A stretch of 64,000 nucleotides of DNA from Candidatus Eisenbacteria bacterium. GTDB lineage: Bacteria > Eisenbacteria > RBG-16-71-46. Positions 23,527 to 32,286 of the stretch are shown piece after piece. The position numbers were made by a program, and so were the translations under genes. Positions within the stretch are counted from its first letter, which is position 1. Each line of letters starts with the position of its first letter. The notes below the pieces were generated by a model that was not told the DNA's origin, searched no databases, and worked only from the letters and a program-made list of their open reading frames with translations. Location: assembly GCA_020847735.1 (NCBI GenBank), contig JADLBL010000006.1, forward strand, positions 1 through 64,000. Direction: 5' to 3'.

Positions 23527-26232
23527 TCAGTCGAGCACGACGGTGCGGCGCGTCGCTTCGAGATCTCCCTGCCTCAGCCGCAGAAAGTAGATTCCGGCCG
23601 GCACGGCCCCGCCGCGGGACAGGTCCACGACGTGCCGTCCGGCGCCGAGCGCCCCCACCGGCGTCCTCGAAACCTGCCGCCCCGCCAGGTCCATCAGCTC
23701 GAGCACCGCGGGGGCGGCGGACGGGAGCGCGAACTCCACGTTCAGCCGCCCGCCACGCGCCGGGTTCGGCCGCGATCCGCGCAGCGCGAACTCAAGGCCC
23801 GGTGCGCCCGGATCGTCCACGTCCGTCGTCTGCCCGGGCCCGACGACCGCGAACGGGCTCTGCCTCCCGTTCCGGTCCACGGCCGTCAGCTTGTAGTAGC
23901 CGCCCGGAGCTCCGGTGTCCGCGAATCCGGTGTCGGCCGTCGCCGCGATCCGATTGCCGGGGGTGGGCACGAAATCGGGCGTTGCTCCCCGATGGAGCCG
24001 GAAGGTGGCGAAGTCCGCCGCGGGACTCACGCCCCAGTGCAGGTTCGTGGCGCCGCCCGAAAAGCTCGCGGTGAACGGCGCCGGCGCCGGTGGTGGGAGA
24101 TTGTCCATGGTGTAGCCCTGTCCGGGCGCGGAATCGAGGAACGAGTACGGGTCCGCGGAGGCCGCGCGCACCATGAACGCCGAATACTCGAGCGCTGTGT
24201 TGGTGGCGTCCGCGAGCGTCGGAATCACGACGTTGTACTCGGACTCGCCGTGCGCCGGCACGGTCGCGACCCAGGTCCAGCCGGCCAGCTGGGCGGACGC
24301 GGGCGCCGCGGCGGAACCTGCGCCGGTCGCCCGAGCGGCGGGCCCGGGCAGCGGATCGTTCCGGCGGTAGATCTCATAGCCCGTGATCGTGAGCCCGGAC
24401 CCGGGCGCGTCCGCCGTGGAGCGCAGGAAACGGATCTGCGCCTGCCGGCCCTGGTCGTTCCCCACGTCCGAGACGAGCGCGACGGAGGCGGGCATCGCGT
24501 ACTTGACGACCCGCGAGTTGTTCGTGTCGGCGATGTAGACATTACCCGCCGCGTCGGCGCTGATGCCGATGGGCGCGTTGAGCTGCCCGCCGCCCGCCCC
24601 GAATCCGCCCCACCACGCGAGCGGCGTGCCGCCGCTGCTGAAGCGCACGATGCGATGGTTCGCGTAGTCGGCGACGTACACGTTGCCGATCGCGTCCGCG
24701 GTGACGGATGCCGGCCTGGCGAGCGATCCCGCCGGCGTGCCGGCCGTGGTCCAGGCGCCGAGGAAGCTGCCGTAGTCGGTGAACTGCTGTATCCGGTTGT
24801 TCATCTGGTCCACCACAAACACGCGGCCCGACGCGCTCACCGCCACGCCATAGGGGCCGTTGAACTGCCCGTTCCCGAAGCCCGGAGAACCCCACTTGAG
24901 CGCGAAAGCGCCGAGGGTCGTGAACTTCTGGATACGGGAGTTGCTGTAGTCGGCCACATAGACATAGTTCGCCGCGTCACAGGCGATGCCTGCCGGCGAG
25001 TCGAACTGTCCGTCGCCGTTGCCCGGCGTTCCCCACTGACCCAGGTAGGCGCCATTGCGCGTGAATCTCTGGATCCGATTGTTGTTTCCGTCCACGACGA
25101 AGACGTTTCCCAGGTGGTCCGCGCAGACGCTGCGTGGCCCGTCGAACTGCCCGTTGCCCGTGCCGAAGGCGCCCCACTGGGTGAGATACGCGCCCGTAGC
25201 CGAGAACTTCTGCACGCGGTTATTCTGGGTGTCGGCCACGTAGACATTGCCGGCGTCGTCGGTTCCGACGCCCCACGGGCCGTTCATCTGACCCGCACCG
25301 CCGCCGAAGGCGCCGATCGTCAGTACTGGGAGCGGCGCCCCCTCGGCAACGGGCGCACCCGCGCCGCTGAACTTCTGGACCCGGCGCGCGTCGTAGTCCG
25401 TGACATAGAGGTTTCCGGCCGCGTCGCAGGCCACATCCGATGGCGCGTTGAACTGTCCGTCGCCGTATCCGAAGGAGCCCCACTGGGTCAGAAGCGTGCC
25501 GTCCGCCGCGTACTTGAGCACCCTGGATCCATCGTGGTCGGCGACGTAAACATTTCCCATCGCGTCCAGTCCGAAGCCCCCGTCCGTGAAGTCCCCCGCC
25601 GGCAAGGGCCACGACGCGAGGTACGCGCCCGAAGGGGCGAACCTCACGACCTTCGCGTTCGTGTAGAAGCCGGGATCGAAGACCACGACATTGCCGTCGG
25701 GATCAATCTCGACCTCGCTCGGCCACCACAGGTTGGCGATGCTTCCGAACTGGCTCAGATAGACGCCGCCGCTCGAGAACTTCTGCACCCTGGCGTTGTT
25801 CGAATCCACGACATAGACGTTTCCCGCGCGGTCCACGGCCGCTCCGAGGGGGCCGTTGAATTGCCCGTTGCCGCTGCCGCTGGCGCCCCATTCGAGCAGG
25901 AGGGCGCCGGAACCGGAGTACTTCCGCACGCGGTCTCCGTCGTAGTTCACCGCGATCAGGTTCCCCGCGGGATCCAGGGCGATGCACCGGGAAATGATGT
26001 TCCAGCTCGCGAGCCGGTTGCCCATCCGGTCGTATTTCAGGATGCCGCCTTCGTCGAGGTAGACGTTTCCGAGCGCGTCCACCGCCACGTTCGTGACCGA
26101 GCCGAGTTCGTAGGGTGAGCCCCACTTGAGCTCGAACGTCGGCGTCACCGGGGCGGGGGACGGGCGCGCGGTCACCGGCACGAGCGTGGCGGCGAGCAGC
26201 AGGCCGGCCAGCGGGCAGGCGATGGATCTCAT
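23527..26232 (-). CDS. Secreted NHL-repeat beta-propeller protein with sorting domain
   Basis: 901 aa. The ATG at 26232 has a perfect SD (GGGAGG, 6 nt). Residues 1-~24 are a signal peptide (LAGLLLAATLVPVTARP). Residues ~35-560 carry about eleven NHL repeats of ~45 aa with the pattern GNGQFxxPxGVAxDAAGNVYVADxxNxRVQKFxxxG, enough for one or two beta-propellers. Residues ~570-800 contain FN3-like modules (LTITGYEIYRRNDPLPGP; FATFRLHRGATPDF). The last ~90 residues (RGSRPNPARGGRLNVEFALP to RRTVVLD) are the sorting domain seen in four other proteins here. It lies 112 bp downstream of the CHAT gene on the same strand. Propellers of this type usually bind proteins or ligands; the ligand is unknown. 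Confidence 0.87.
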   Translation of the reverse strand: MRSIACPLAGLLLAATLVPVTARPSPAPVTPTFELKWGSPYELGSVTNVAVDALGNVYLDEGGILKYDRMGNRLASWNIISRCIALDPAGNLIAVNYDGDRVRKYSGSGALLLEWGASGSGNGQFNGPLGAAVDRAGNVYVVDSNNARVQKFSSGGVYLSQFGSIANLWWPSEVEIDPDGNVVVFDPGFYTNAKVVRFAPSGAYLASWPLPAGDFTDGGFGLDAMGNVYVADHDGSRVLKYAADGTLLTQWGSFGYGDGQFNAPSDVACDAAGNLYVTDYDARRVQKFSGAGAPVAEGAPLPVLTIGAFGGGAGQMNGPWGVGTDDAGNVYVADTQNNRVQKFSATGAYLTQWGAFGTGNGQFDGPRSVCADHLGNVFVVDGNNNRIQRFTRNGAYLGQWGTPGNGDGQFDSPAGIACDAANYVYVADYSNSRIQKFTTLGAFALKWGSPGFGNGQFNGPYGVAVSASGRVFVVDQMNNRIQQFTDYGSFLGAWTTAGTPAGSLARPASVTADAIGNVYVADYANHRIVRFSSGGTPLAWWGGFGAGGGQLNAPIGISADAAGNVYIADTNNSRVVKYAMPASVALVSDVGNDQGRQAQIRFLRSTADAPGSGLTITGYEIYRRNDPLPGPAARATGAGSAAAPASAQLAGWTWVATVPAHGESEYNVVIPTLADATNTALEYSAFMVRAASADPYSFLDSAPGQGYTMDNLPPPAPAPFTASFSGGATNLHWGVSPAADFATFRLHRGATPDFVPTPGNRIAATADTGFADTGAPGGYYKLTAVDRNGRQSPFAVVGPGQTTDVDDPGAPGLEFALRGSRPNPARGGRLNVEFALPSAAPAVLELMDLAGRQVSRTPVGALGAGRHVVDLSRGGAVPAGIYFLRLRQGDLEATRRTVVLD

Positions 26233-26344
26233 CGAATGCCTCCCTCATCGAGGCGCCCCCGCGGAACGATTCCCCGGGAGCCCTGCATGAAGGGGAACCC
26301 GGGAGGTGTCCGCGAATCACAGCCGGAAGCGCCGTGCCGGAACC

Positions 26345-29068
26345 CTACCGGGAGGGTCCGCCGTCCGACCACGCTTTCGCCCGCGCCCTGTGCGGCCCAC
26401 GCGGGATCAGCCGGACCGTCGTCTCCGGGTCGCCGATCAGGACGAAGCCCGCCCAGTCGCGCAGGCGAGAATGCCGCCGCGAACGCGCGAGGCGCTGCGC
26501 GTCGCCCAGCGCATCACCCGCGGTCCGACCCTGCGCGAGCTCCGCATAGAAGTCGCGGACCATCTCGGCGGTGGCTTCGTCGCCCACCGGCCAGAGGGAG
26601 GCGATCACCGCACTGGACCCCGAAGCCAGCCACGCGGCGGCGAGCCCGGGCATGGCCTCGGATCCGAGCGCGCCGCCCGCGGATGTACAGCCCGTGAGCA
26701 CGCACAATCGGGCCGTCCGCCCGAGCCCGGCAATGCGCGCAGCCGTCAGGTAGGCCTCCTCGTTCCGGCCGCGGCCGAGCAGAAAGCCGGCCCGCCAGGG
26801 CGCTTCCGGCGAACCCCGGACGTGCGAGGCGATGTGCAGCACCTCGCGCGGGCCGAGATGCGCGAGCATCGCGTCGAGCGGTCGCCGGCCGTCGTTCTCG
26901 CGCGATTCCGCATCGGGGAAGGTTCGGATCAGCCAGCGGATCTCGCGCTCGACTCCGGCGAGCTGCCGGCCCTGTCCATCGGTCGAGCGGCTCAGCGCCA
27001 GCAGCGCGTGCGATTTCGTTTGGCGTGGCGCGGCCTCGCTCCGCGTCCGCGCCAGCAGCGTGGCCGACGCGATGATCGCCCAACGCCTCCGGACCGACAG
27101 CGGATCGCTCTCGCCCGGAATGCGGAGCATCCCGATCGGGTACTGGGCGGAACGGCCCGTCGCGAGGAGCGCGGTTCGCGAGGAACGCAGCAGATCCGCG
27201 ACTTTTCCGAACAGCTGGTCGCCGAGTGCGGCGGAGGCGGTCTCGACTAGCGCTTCGTCGGGATCCTCGGCCGCGAGAAGGTCGCGGAAGCGACGCAGGC
27301 CGGGCGACAGGCGCCTGCCTCCTGCCAGACCCACGGCACGGAGGGAATCGCGGGTCACCGCGAACAGAAACGACGTGTCCGGCGCCATGTAGAGGTCGAG
27401 AAGGATCTCGCCCGGACGCAGCACGCGGCGCTGCAGCACCGCCAGCGTCACACGCGGCGTGGCGCGTGTCCGCTCGCCGCCGCTGAGGGCATCCTCGAGC
27501 GTCCGTGCGCGAAACGTTTGCAGGGTCGAGAACGTGGACGCCGTGCGGTCCGGCGCCCTTCCGCCCGATGCAGGATCCAGCAGGAGCGCCGCGTACTGGG
27601 CGAAGAGGGACGCCGCCGCGCCGCCGAAGGCCTCGCGCCAGGAGCTTTCGCCGGGCAGGATACGGTTGCGCTCCCAGGCGGAGGTCGCGGCCCGCAGGTG
27701 CGCGAGCGCGCTGTCCCTGCGCCCCAGCGCCACGAACGCCCGGGCAAGTTCCCGCTCCCCCATGATGGCGGACGCCCCGATCGTCCCGCGGAACCGCTCC
27801 CGGGTGGCCAGAGCCTCCCGAAGCGGCGGAATCGCCGTCGCGGGATCTCCGGCATCGGTCCGCAACGCTCCGAGGGCGAGCAGGAGGCCGGCCCGGACGG
27901 CGGTCTCCATGCGTGCACCCCGCTGCGCGAGCGCGGGCTCGATCAAGGCGATGCCCTCCTTCGGCCTGCCCGCGGAGGCACGCGCGCGGGCGAGCGCCAC
28001 GACGGCATCCGCCCAGGTGCTCGATCTCACGGAATCGCGCATCGCGACCACCCGGCCGGCGAGCGAATCCGCATCGGCAAGTCGATCGGCCTCGATCCTC
28101 AGCAGGGCGAGGCTGACGAGCGCCTTGTCGAGCACGTCACGCGCACCCGCCCGACCGGCCGCGGTGACCACGGTGTCGAGCAGCGCGCCCGCCTCGTCCA
28201 CGTGTCCGATGCTGCTCAGGCATTGGGCGACGTTGGCGAGCGACATCAGCTCGTTGGCTCGATTTCCCGCTCGGCGCTGCAGCGCCGCGGCCTCCCGATA
28301 GTGCGGGATGGCCAGCGAAGGGTCGCCGTAACCGAACTCGAGGGCGCCGAGATCGTTCAACGCGTCGGCCGCGTTGCGCAGGTCTCCGGCCGCGCGCGAC
28401 TCCGTCAGCACCCGCTCGTACTCGAGGCGGGCGGCGGCCGGCCGGCCCTGCTGGAGCAACGCGTTCGCGAGCCCCGCCCGGGCGGTACGGGCCAGGTGCG
28501 CCTCCCCCGGCTCCGTGATCCGCTCGATCGCGATCCGGTAACCGCGCTCCGCCTCGCGCGCGCGGCCATCCCGCATCGCGATGAACGCGAGGCCCACCCG
28601 CGCGTAGCCCTCCATGACGCCCAGCCGGGCCAGACGCGCGAGGCGCAGCACCTCGACGTAACTGGAACCCGCCTCGGAGAATTGCTGCCGCGAGAGACTC
28701 GAGTAGGCGATCGTTCGCAGGGCGATGCACCAGAGGAGCGTGTCGCGCGAAGCGCGCAACCTCGGCAGCCAGCGCCGCGACTCGGCCTGCGACTCACCGA
28801 AGCTGCCGTCGAAGAACGCGCGCATTCCGGCACGGCGGATCTCCGCCGCCATCTCGAGATCGGTGTTCCCGGTCCTTCGGGCGACGGCGATCAGCGAGTC
28901 CATGTACGCCAGGTAGGGGGTGCGACCGCGAAACGCCAGGGAGTCGGCGCGGGCGAACTCGCGCCGGAACCGCACGGACGGCGTGGCGGCGGGCGCCGCG
29001 GAGGTCATCACCACCGGGAGCGCGGCGAATACGATGACGGCGATTCGTGTGCGCGTGAGTGTCGTCAT
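26345..29068 (-). CDS. Exported TPR-CHAT caspase-like protease
   Basis: 907 aa. The N-terminus (TLTRTRIAVIVFAALPVVMTSAAPA) is a signal peptide or anchor, so the protein probably works in the periplasm or attached to the membrane. Residues ~40-480 are TPR-like helical repeats (AERGYRIAIERITEPGEAHLA, ALNDLGALEFGYGDPSLAIPHYREA). Residues ~640-890 form a CHAT domain: EVLHIASHVRG gives the catalytic His (~749), and CVLTGCTSAGG gives the catalytic Cys (~794). IASLWPVGDEATAEMVRDFY and AGFVLIGDPE are typical CHAT C-terminal motifs. Both catalytic residues are intact. It lies 31 bp downstream of an anti-sigma-like gene and an ECF sigma gene, probably in one operon. The substrate is unknown; the membrane anti-sigma factor is an attractive candidate by inference. 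Confidence 0.9.
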   Translation of the reverse strand: MTTLTRTRIAVIVFAALPVVMTSAAPAATPSVRFRREFARADSLAFRGRTPYLAYMDSLIAVARRTGNTDLEMAAEIRRAGMRAFFDGSFGESQAESRRWLPRLRASRDTLLWCIALRTIAYSSLSRQQFSEAGSSYVEVLRLARLARLGVMEGYARVGLAFIAMRDGRAREAERGYRIAIERITEPGEAHLARTARAGLANALLQQGRPAAARLEYERVLTESRAAGDLRNAADALNDLGALEFGYGDPSLAIPHYREAAALQRRAGNRANELMSLANVAQCLSSIGHVDEAGALLDTVVTAAGRAGARDVLDKALVSLALLRIEADRLADADSLAGRVVAMRDSVRSSTWADAVVALARARASAGRPKEGIALIEPALAQRGARMETAVRAGLLLALGALRTDAGDPATAIPPLREALATRERFRGTIGASAIMGERELARAFVALGRRDSALAHLRAATSAWERNRILPGESSWREAFGGAAASLFAQYAALLLDPASGGRAPDRTASTFSTLQTFRARTLEDALSGGERTRATPRVTLAVLQRRVLRPGEILLDLYMAPDTSFLFAVTRDSLRAVGLAGGRRLSPGLRRFRDLLAAEDPDEALVETASAALGDQLFGKVADLLRSSRTALLATGRSAQYPIGMLRIPGESDPLSVRRRWAIIASATLLARTRSEAAPRQTKSHALLALSRSTDGQGRQLAGVEREIRWLIRTFPDAESRENDGRRPLDAMLAHLGPREVLHIASHVRGSPEAPWRAGFLLGRGRNEEAYLTAARIAGLGRTARLCVLTGCTSAGGALGSEAMPGLAAAWLASGSSAVIASLWPVGDEATAEMVRDFYAELAQGRTAGDALGDAQRLARSRRHSRLRDWAGFVLIGDPETTVRLIPRGPHRARAKAWSDGGPSR

Positions 29069-29099
29069 GGGCCTGGCGGCGACGTGCGCCGCCGCGGCC

Positions 29100-29804
29100 T
29101 CAGCGTAACCGAATCGCGCGTGCGGGTGTCGTCCTGATGACTGATCGCGCCCGCCATGCCTCCACCTCGACGGACATCCGCGCGTCGGGTGGCAGGGCCG
29201 CGGGCAACGAATCGCGGGGCACCGTCAGCCGGGTCGCCGTACCCGCCTCGAACCGGGCGATCGGCAGCAGCGTCGCGTCGAGGAACACGACCCGATACGA
29301 CTCGGCGCCCGGCAGCGGCGGCCACTCGAGCTCGAAGCCGTCGCCGGCCTCGCGCACGGTCCGCAGTTCGAAACCTGACGGGACCTCGACGCTGCGCAGC
29401 CTGTCGCCGCGGAATCCCGGGCGCACCCACCAGCCGATGCCCGCGGCCACCGCGACCAGCGCGAACGTGAACGCCCAGCGCCCGGCGGGCGCCCGCAACC
29501 AGTCGAACAGCCCGCGTGCCGACTCCCGAGGGAACCGACGCCCCTGTCCGCCATGGCCGGCCATTCCGGAGGCCGGTTCGCGCCGCGCTTCGAGCGCCGC
29601 GTGCAGCCTGCGTTCGAGTTCGTGGCGCGTGGAACCCAGTTCGCCCGCGGACTCCTCCGGCCGGCGTTCCCCCGTGAAGTCGGACAGCATCGCCTTGAGA
29701 GCAGAGAACTCCGGGGTCCCCTCCGCGCGGATCCGCTCGGGATCCGACTCCGGCAGGGCCAGCAGTCGCGCGAACTCGGCGGGCGAATACCCGGATGGCC
29801 TCAC
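29100..29804 (-). CDS. Putative single-pass membrane anti-sigma factor
   Basis: 234 aa from a GTG that overlaps the sigma-factor stop as GTGA, with a strong GGGGAGGG upstream; the longer ATG-started frame simply reads through the sigma gene. Residues 1-~105 are hydrophilic and helical (SPAEFARLLALPESDPERIR... RHELERRLHAALEARRE) and likely cytoplasmic. Residues ~110-127 are one membrane helix (WAFTFALVAVAAGIGWW). Residues ~140-234 are an FN3-like periplasmic domain (FELEWPPLPGAESYRVVFLD). No HxxxCxxC zinc motif is present, so it is not a ZAS-type anti-sigma factor. The anti-sigma role is inferred from topology, size and coupling to the sigma gene; I do not recognise a named family. Confidence 0.65.
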   Translation of the reverse strand: MRPSGYSPAEFARLLALPESDPERIRAEGTPEFSALKAMLSDFTGERRPEESAGELGSTRHELERRLHAALEARREPASGMAGHGGQGRRFPRESARGLFDWLRAPAGRWAFTFALVAVAAGIGWWVRPGFRGDRLRSVEVPSGFELRTVREAGDGFELEWPPLPGAESYRVVFLDATLLPIARFEAGTATRLTVPRDSLPAALPPDARMSVEVEAWRARSVIRTTPARAIRLR

Positions 29805-30394
29805 GTGCGTCCCTCCCCTTCGGCCGGGCGGAGCGCCGCCCGCAGCTTTCGCCGCGCCGTCTGCAGCAGGCCCCGGGCGCCGGTCGCGCTCTCGAGCCCG
29901 AGGATTTCGGTGATGTCCGCGACGCTCATGCCTTCGTGCGCGCGCAGCCAGATCGCGGTGCGCTCGCGTTCGTCGAGCGCCGAGTCCATGGCCGCCTCGA
30001 CCCGGCGCAGGCTCTCGGCCGACTCGTGGTCGTCCGCCGGCCCCGCGTCGCCGGCGATCAGCGTGTCCGCGTCGATCTCCGGATCCCGCAGCAGCGGGCG
30101 GCTCCTCGCGACCGTCAGGCAGCGGTGGTGCACGATGACGAACAGCCATGCCGGGAAGCGGCCCCGCGGCTCGTAGCGCGGCAGCGCCTCGAGCATTCTC
30201 AGCATGGCGTCCTGCGCCACGTCGAGCGCTTCGTCACGGTCACGCACCACGCGGCGCACCCAGCGAAGCACGCGCCCCGACCAGCGCGAGATCAGCGCGT
30301 CCACGGCCCGGCGGCCGGCGCGCCCGTTCGGATCCGCCAGGTACTCCCGGATCAGCGTCTCGTCGTCGCGATCGTCCGGAGGCCGCGGGGTCAT
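29801..30394 (-). CDS. ECF-type RNA polymerase sigma factor
   Basis: 197 aa from the ATG at 30394; the much longer open frame upstream is antisense to pnt genes and not coding. Region sigma-2 spans ~35-100, with DEALDVAQDAMLRMLEALPR and FPAWLFVIVHHRCLTVARS. Region sigma-4 spans ~138-190, with LDERERTAIWLRAHEGMSV, ADITEILGLESATGARGLL and ARRKLRAAL. There is no SD, but TACGCT lies 7 nt before the ATG, suggesting a leaderless transcript. It is the first gene of an apparent operon with the membrane anti-sigma-like gene (GTGA overlap), the TPR-CHAT gene and probably the NHL gene. Target promoters cannot be read from the window. Confidence 0.9.
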   Translation of the reverse strand: MTPRPPDDRDDETLIREYLADPNGRAGRRAVDALISRWSGRVLRWVRRVVRDRDEALDVAQDAMLRMLEALPRYEPRGRFPAWLFVIVHHRCLTVARSRPLLRDPEIDADTLIAGDAGPADDHESAESLRRVEAAMDSALDERERTAIWLRAHEGMSVADITEILGLESATGARGLLQTARRKLRAALRPAEGEGRT

Positions 30395-30832
30395 GCACCG
30401 CAGCGTATCCGATGCCCGCGGGCGCACAAGCGCCCGTTCCCGGAGGCGCGGATGGTGTCGACCGGGCAGGCCGTCGAACGCCCGGCCCGCCTGGCCGGCA
30501 TTGGAGCGGACGAGGATGTGCGCGTCCCCCGACGCGTCCAGCCAACACCGCGCTCGCCTTCCTTTCTGTCCCCCGCTGTACTGCGCCCCGCATGCGGCCC
30601 TCCACCAGGCCCCCGAAGGGGGCTCACTGCTTGATGAACGCAGCTGGCGGGCCGTAGTCACAGCCGCGGCGCGCACGCGCACCAGGCGACGCCGTCGCAG
30701 CGACTTCCCCCGGCGCCGACAAACGAAGTAGATTCCCCGATTGGTCCGACGAGAGTCGCCTCCGGAGGCGATTCCGTGGTCGGTGGGGCCCGCCCCACGA
30801 CACGTCACGCAACCTTCTTCCCAGGGTGCCGC
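30395..30832. other. 438-bp divergent intergenic region between sigma and pntAA genes
   Basis: No convincing gene. It contains a strong small hairpin, GCCCCC-GAA-GGGGGC (30609-30623), a TAGATT -10-like hexamer at about 30729-30734 on the plus strand, and two palindromes close to pntAA, listed separately. Its base composition is slightly less GC-rich around 30715-30750. Confidence 0.5.
30756..30798 (+). promoter_or_regulatory. Two palindromes in the pntAA 5' region
   Basis: TCGCCTCCGGAGGCGA (30756-30771) is a perfect 16-bp palindrome. GTGGGGC-CC-GCCCCAC (30783-30798) is a perfect interrupted palindrome 11 bp further on. Both lie between a -10-like TAGATT and the pntAA start, where an operator or a leader hairpin pair would sit. 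The cognate protein is unknown. Confidence 0.35.
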
Positions 30833-31981
30833 ATGCGCATCGCCGTTCCCAAGGAAATCACGCCGCGCGAGACGCGCGTGGCGCTCGTGCCCGAGACCGT
30901 GGCCCGCCTCGTCAAGGCCGGCCAGGAGGTCGTCGTCGAGAGCGGAGCGGGCGAGGCCGCGGGCTTCACCGACGACGCCTACCGCCAGGCCGGCGCCAAC
31001 CTCGCGCCCAGCGCGCCGAGCGCCTGCGAAGGCGCGAACATCGTCCTCAAGGTGCACGAGCCGCGGCAGAACGCCGCCATCGGCCGGCACGAAGCCGACC
31101 TCGTGCCCCAGGGGGCGGTGTTCGTCTCGTTCCTCGGCCGCGACCGGAACTCGGAAGCCGTCCAGAAGCTGGCGGCCCGCAAGGTCACCGCCTTCTCGAT
31201 GGAGATGATCCCGCGCACCTCGCGCGCGCAGTCCATGGACGCGCTGTCGTCCATGGCCGGCGTCTCCGGCTACAAGGCGGCGCTCTGGGGCGCCGGCGCG
31301 CTCGGCAAGTTCTTCCCCCTCAAGATGACCGCCGCGGGCACGATCGCGCCCGCGAACGTCTTCGTGCTCGGCTGCGGAGTCGCGGGGCTCGAAGCCCTCG
31401 CCACCTGCCGCAAGCTGGGCGCCGTGGTCGAGGCGTACGACGTGCGCCCGGCTGTGAAGGAGGAGGTCGAGAGCCTGGGCGGCAGGTTCGTGCAGATCGA
31501 ACTGGCCCAGAAGGACGTCGTCGCCGCGGGCGGCTACGCCAAGGAGCTGTCCGCCGAGGACCAGCAGCGCGTCAAGGAGCTGCTCGCGACGCACGTCGCC
31601 AAGTCGGACGTCGTCATCACGACGGCGGCGATCCCGGGCCGCAAGGCGCCGGTGCTCGTCACCGACGCCATGGTCCGGGGCATGCGGCCCGGTTCGGTCG
31701 TCGTGGACATCGCCGCCGAGACGGGCGGCAACTGCGAGGCGACCGTGCCCGGGGAGACGGTCGTCAAGTACGGCGTCACGATCATGGGCCCGCTCAACGT
31801 GCCCGCCACGCTGCCGTTCCACGCCAGCCAGATGTACTCGCGCAACCTGCATTCGCTGCTCAAGCTGATGATCGACAAGGAAGGCAGGCTCCGCCTCGAT
31901 TTCGAGGACGACATCCTTCGCGACGCGTGCATCACGCGGGCGGCGGGCGAACCCGCGGCGGCCGCCGGAAAGGCGTCATGA
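30833..31981 (+). CDS. pntAA: NAD(P) transhydrogenase subunit alpha part 1
   Basis: 382 aa from the ATG at 30833 (RIAVPKEITPRETRVALVPE), the standard length for the split alpha subunit. This is the NAD(H)-binding domain I of proton-translocating transhydrogenase. It has the alanine-dehydrogenase/PNT N-terminal domain (~1-140), the Rossmann motif VFVLGCGVAGLEALATCRKLG (~178-198), the segment AYDVRPAVKEEVESLGG, and the mobile-loop region near KYGVTIMGPLNVPATLPFHAS. With PntAB and PntB it transfers hydride from NADH to NADP+ driven by the proton gradient. The three genes overlap by 4 bp each (ATGA, GTGA). A longer frame from 30776 adds 19 residues unlike the family. Confidence 0.95.
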   Translation: MRIAVPKEITPRETRVALVPETVARLVKAGQEVVVESGAGEAAGFTDDAYRQAGANLAPSAPSACEGANIVLKVHEPRQNAAIGRHEADLVPQGAVFVSFLGRDRNSEAVQKLAARKVTAFSMEMIPRTSRAQSMDALSSMAGVSGYKAALWGAGALGKFFPLKMTAAGTIAPANVFVLGCGVAGLEALATCRKLGAVVEAYDVRPAVKEEVESLGGRFVQIELAQKDVVAAGGYAKELSAEDQQRVKELLATHVAKSDVVITTAAIPGRKAPVLVTDAMVRGMRPGSVVVDIAAETGGNCEATVPGETVVKYGVTIMGPLNVPATLPFHASQMYSRNLHSLLKLMIDKEGRLRLDFEDDILRDACITRAAGEPAAAAGKAS

Positions 31982-32286
31982 ACGAAGCCACCCTGATTCT
32001 CTACGCCATCTACATCTTCGTGCTCGCGGTGTTCGTCGGCTTCGAGGTCATCTCGAAGGTTCCGGTCCAGCTGCACACGCCGCTCATGTCGGGCACCAAC
32101 GCCATCCACGGCATCGTCATGCTGGGCGGCATGCTCGTGCTCGCGGAGGCGGCCACCCCGCTGCTGACCTGGCTGGGTTTCGCCGCCGTCGTGCTCGGCG
32201 CCATGAACCTGTTCGGCGGATTCGTGGTCACGGATCGCATGCTCGAGATGTTCAAGACGAAGAAGCCGGCCGGAGGCAAGTCGTGA
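31978..32286 (+). CDS. pntAB: NAD(P) transhydrogenase subunit alpha part 2
   Basis: 102 aa, overlapping pntAA by ATGA. It has three to four hydrophobic segments (LILYAIYIFVLAVFVGFEVI; AIHGIVMLGGMLVL; LLTWLGFAAVVLGAMNLFGG), and the phrase VPVQLHTPLMSGTNAIHGIV is the hallmark of the membrane segment of the alpha subunit. It forms part of the proton channel (domain II) with PntB. It ends in a short basic tail, KTKKPAGGKS. Confidence 0.94.
   Translation: MNEATLILYAIYIFVLAVFVGFEVISKVPVQLHTPLMSGTNAIHGIVMLGGMLVLAEAATPLLTWLGFAAVVLGAMNLFGGFVVTDRMLEMFKTKKPAGGKS

Noticed and set aside
20981-23590. Plus-strand open frame of 869 codons opposite the DUF4032 and saccharopine genes
   Set aside because: It spans two real minus-strand genes and their junction and has no recognisable protein features.
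29801-31852. 683-codon minus-strand frame containing the sigma factor
   Set aside because: Only the last 197 codons encode sigma-2 and sigma-4; the upstream part is antisense to pntAA and the intergenic region.
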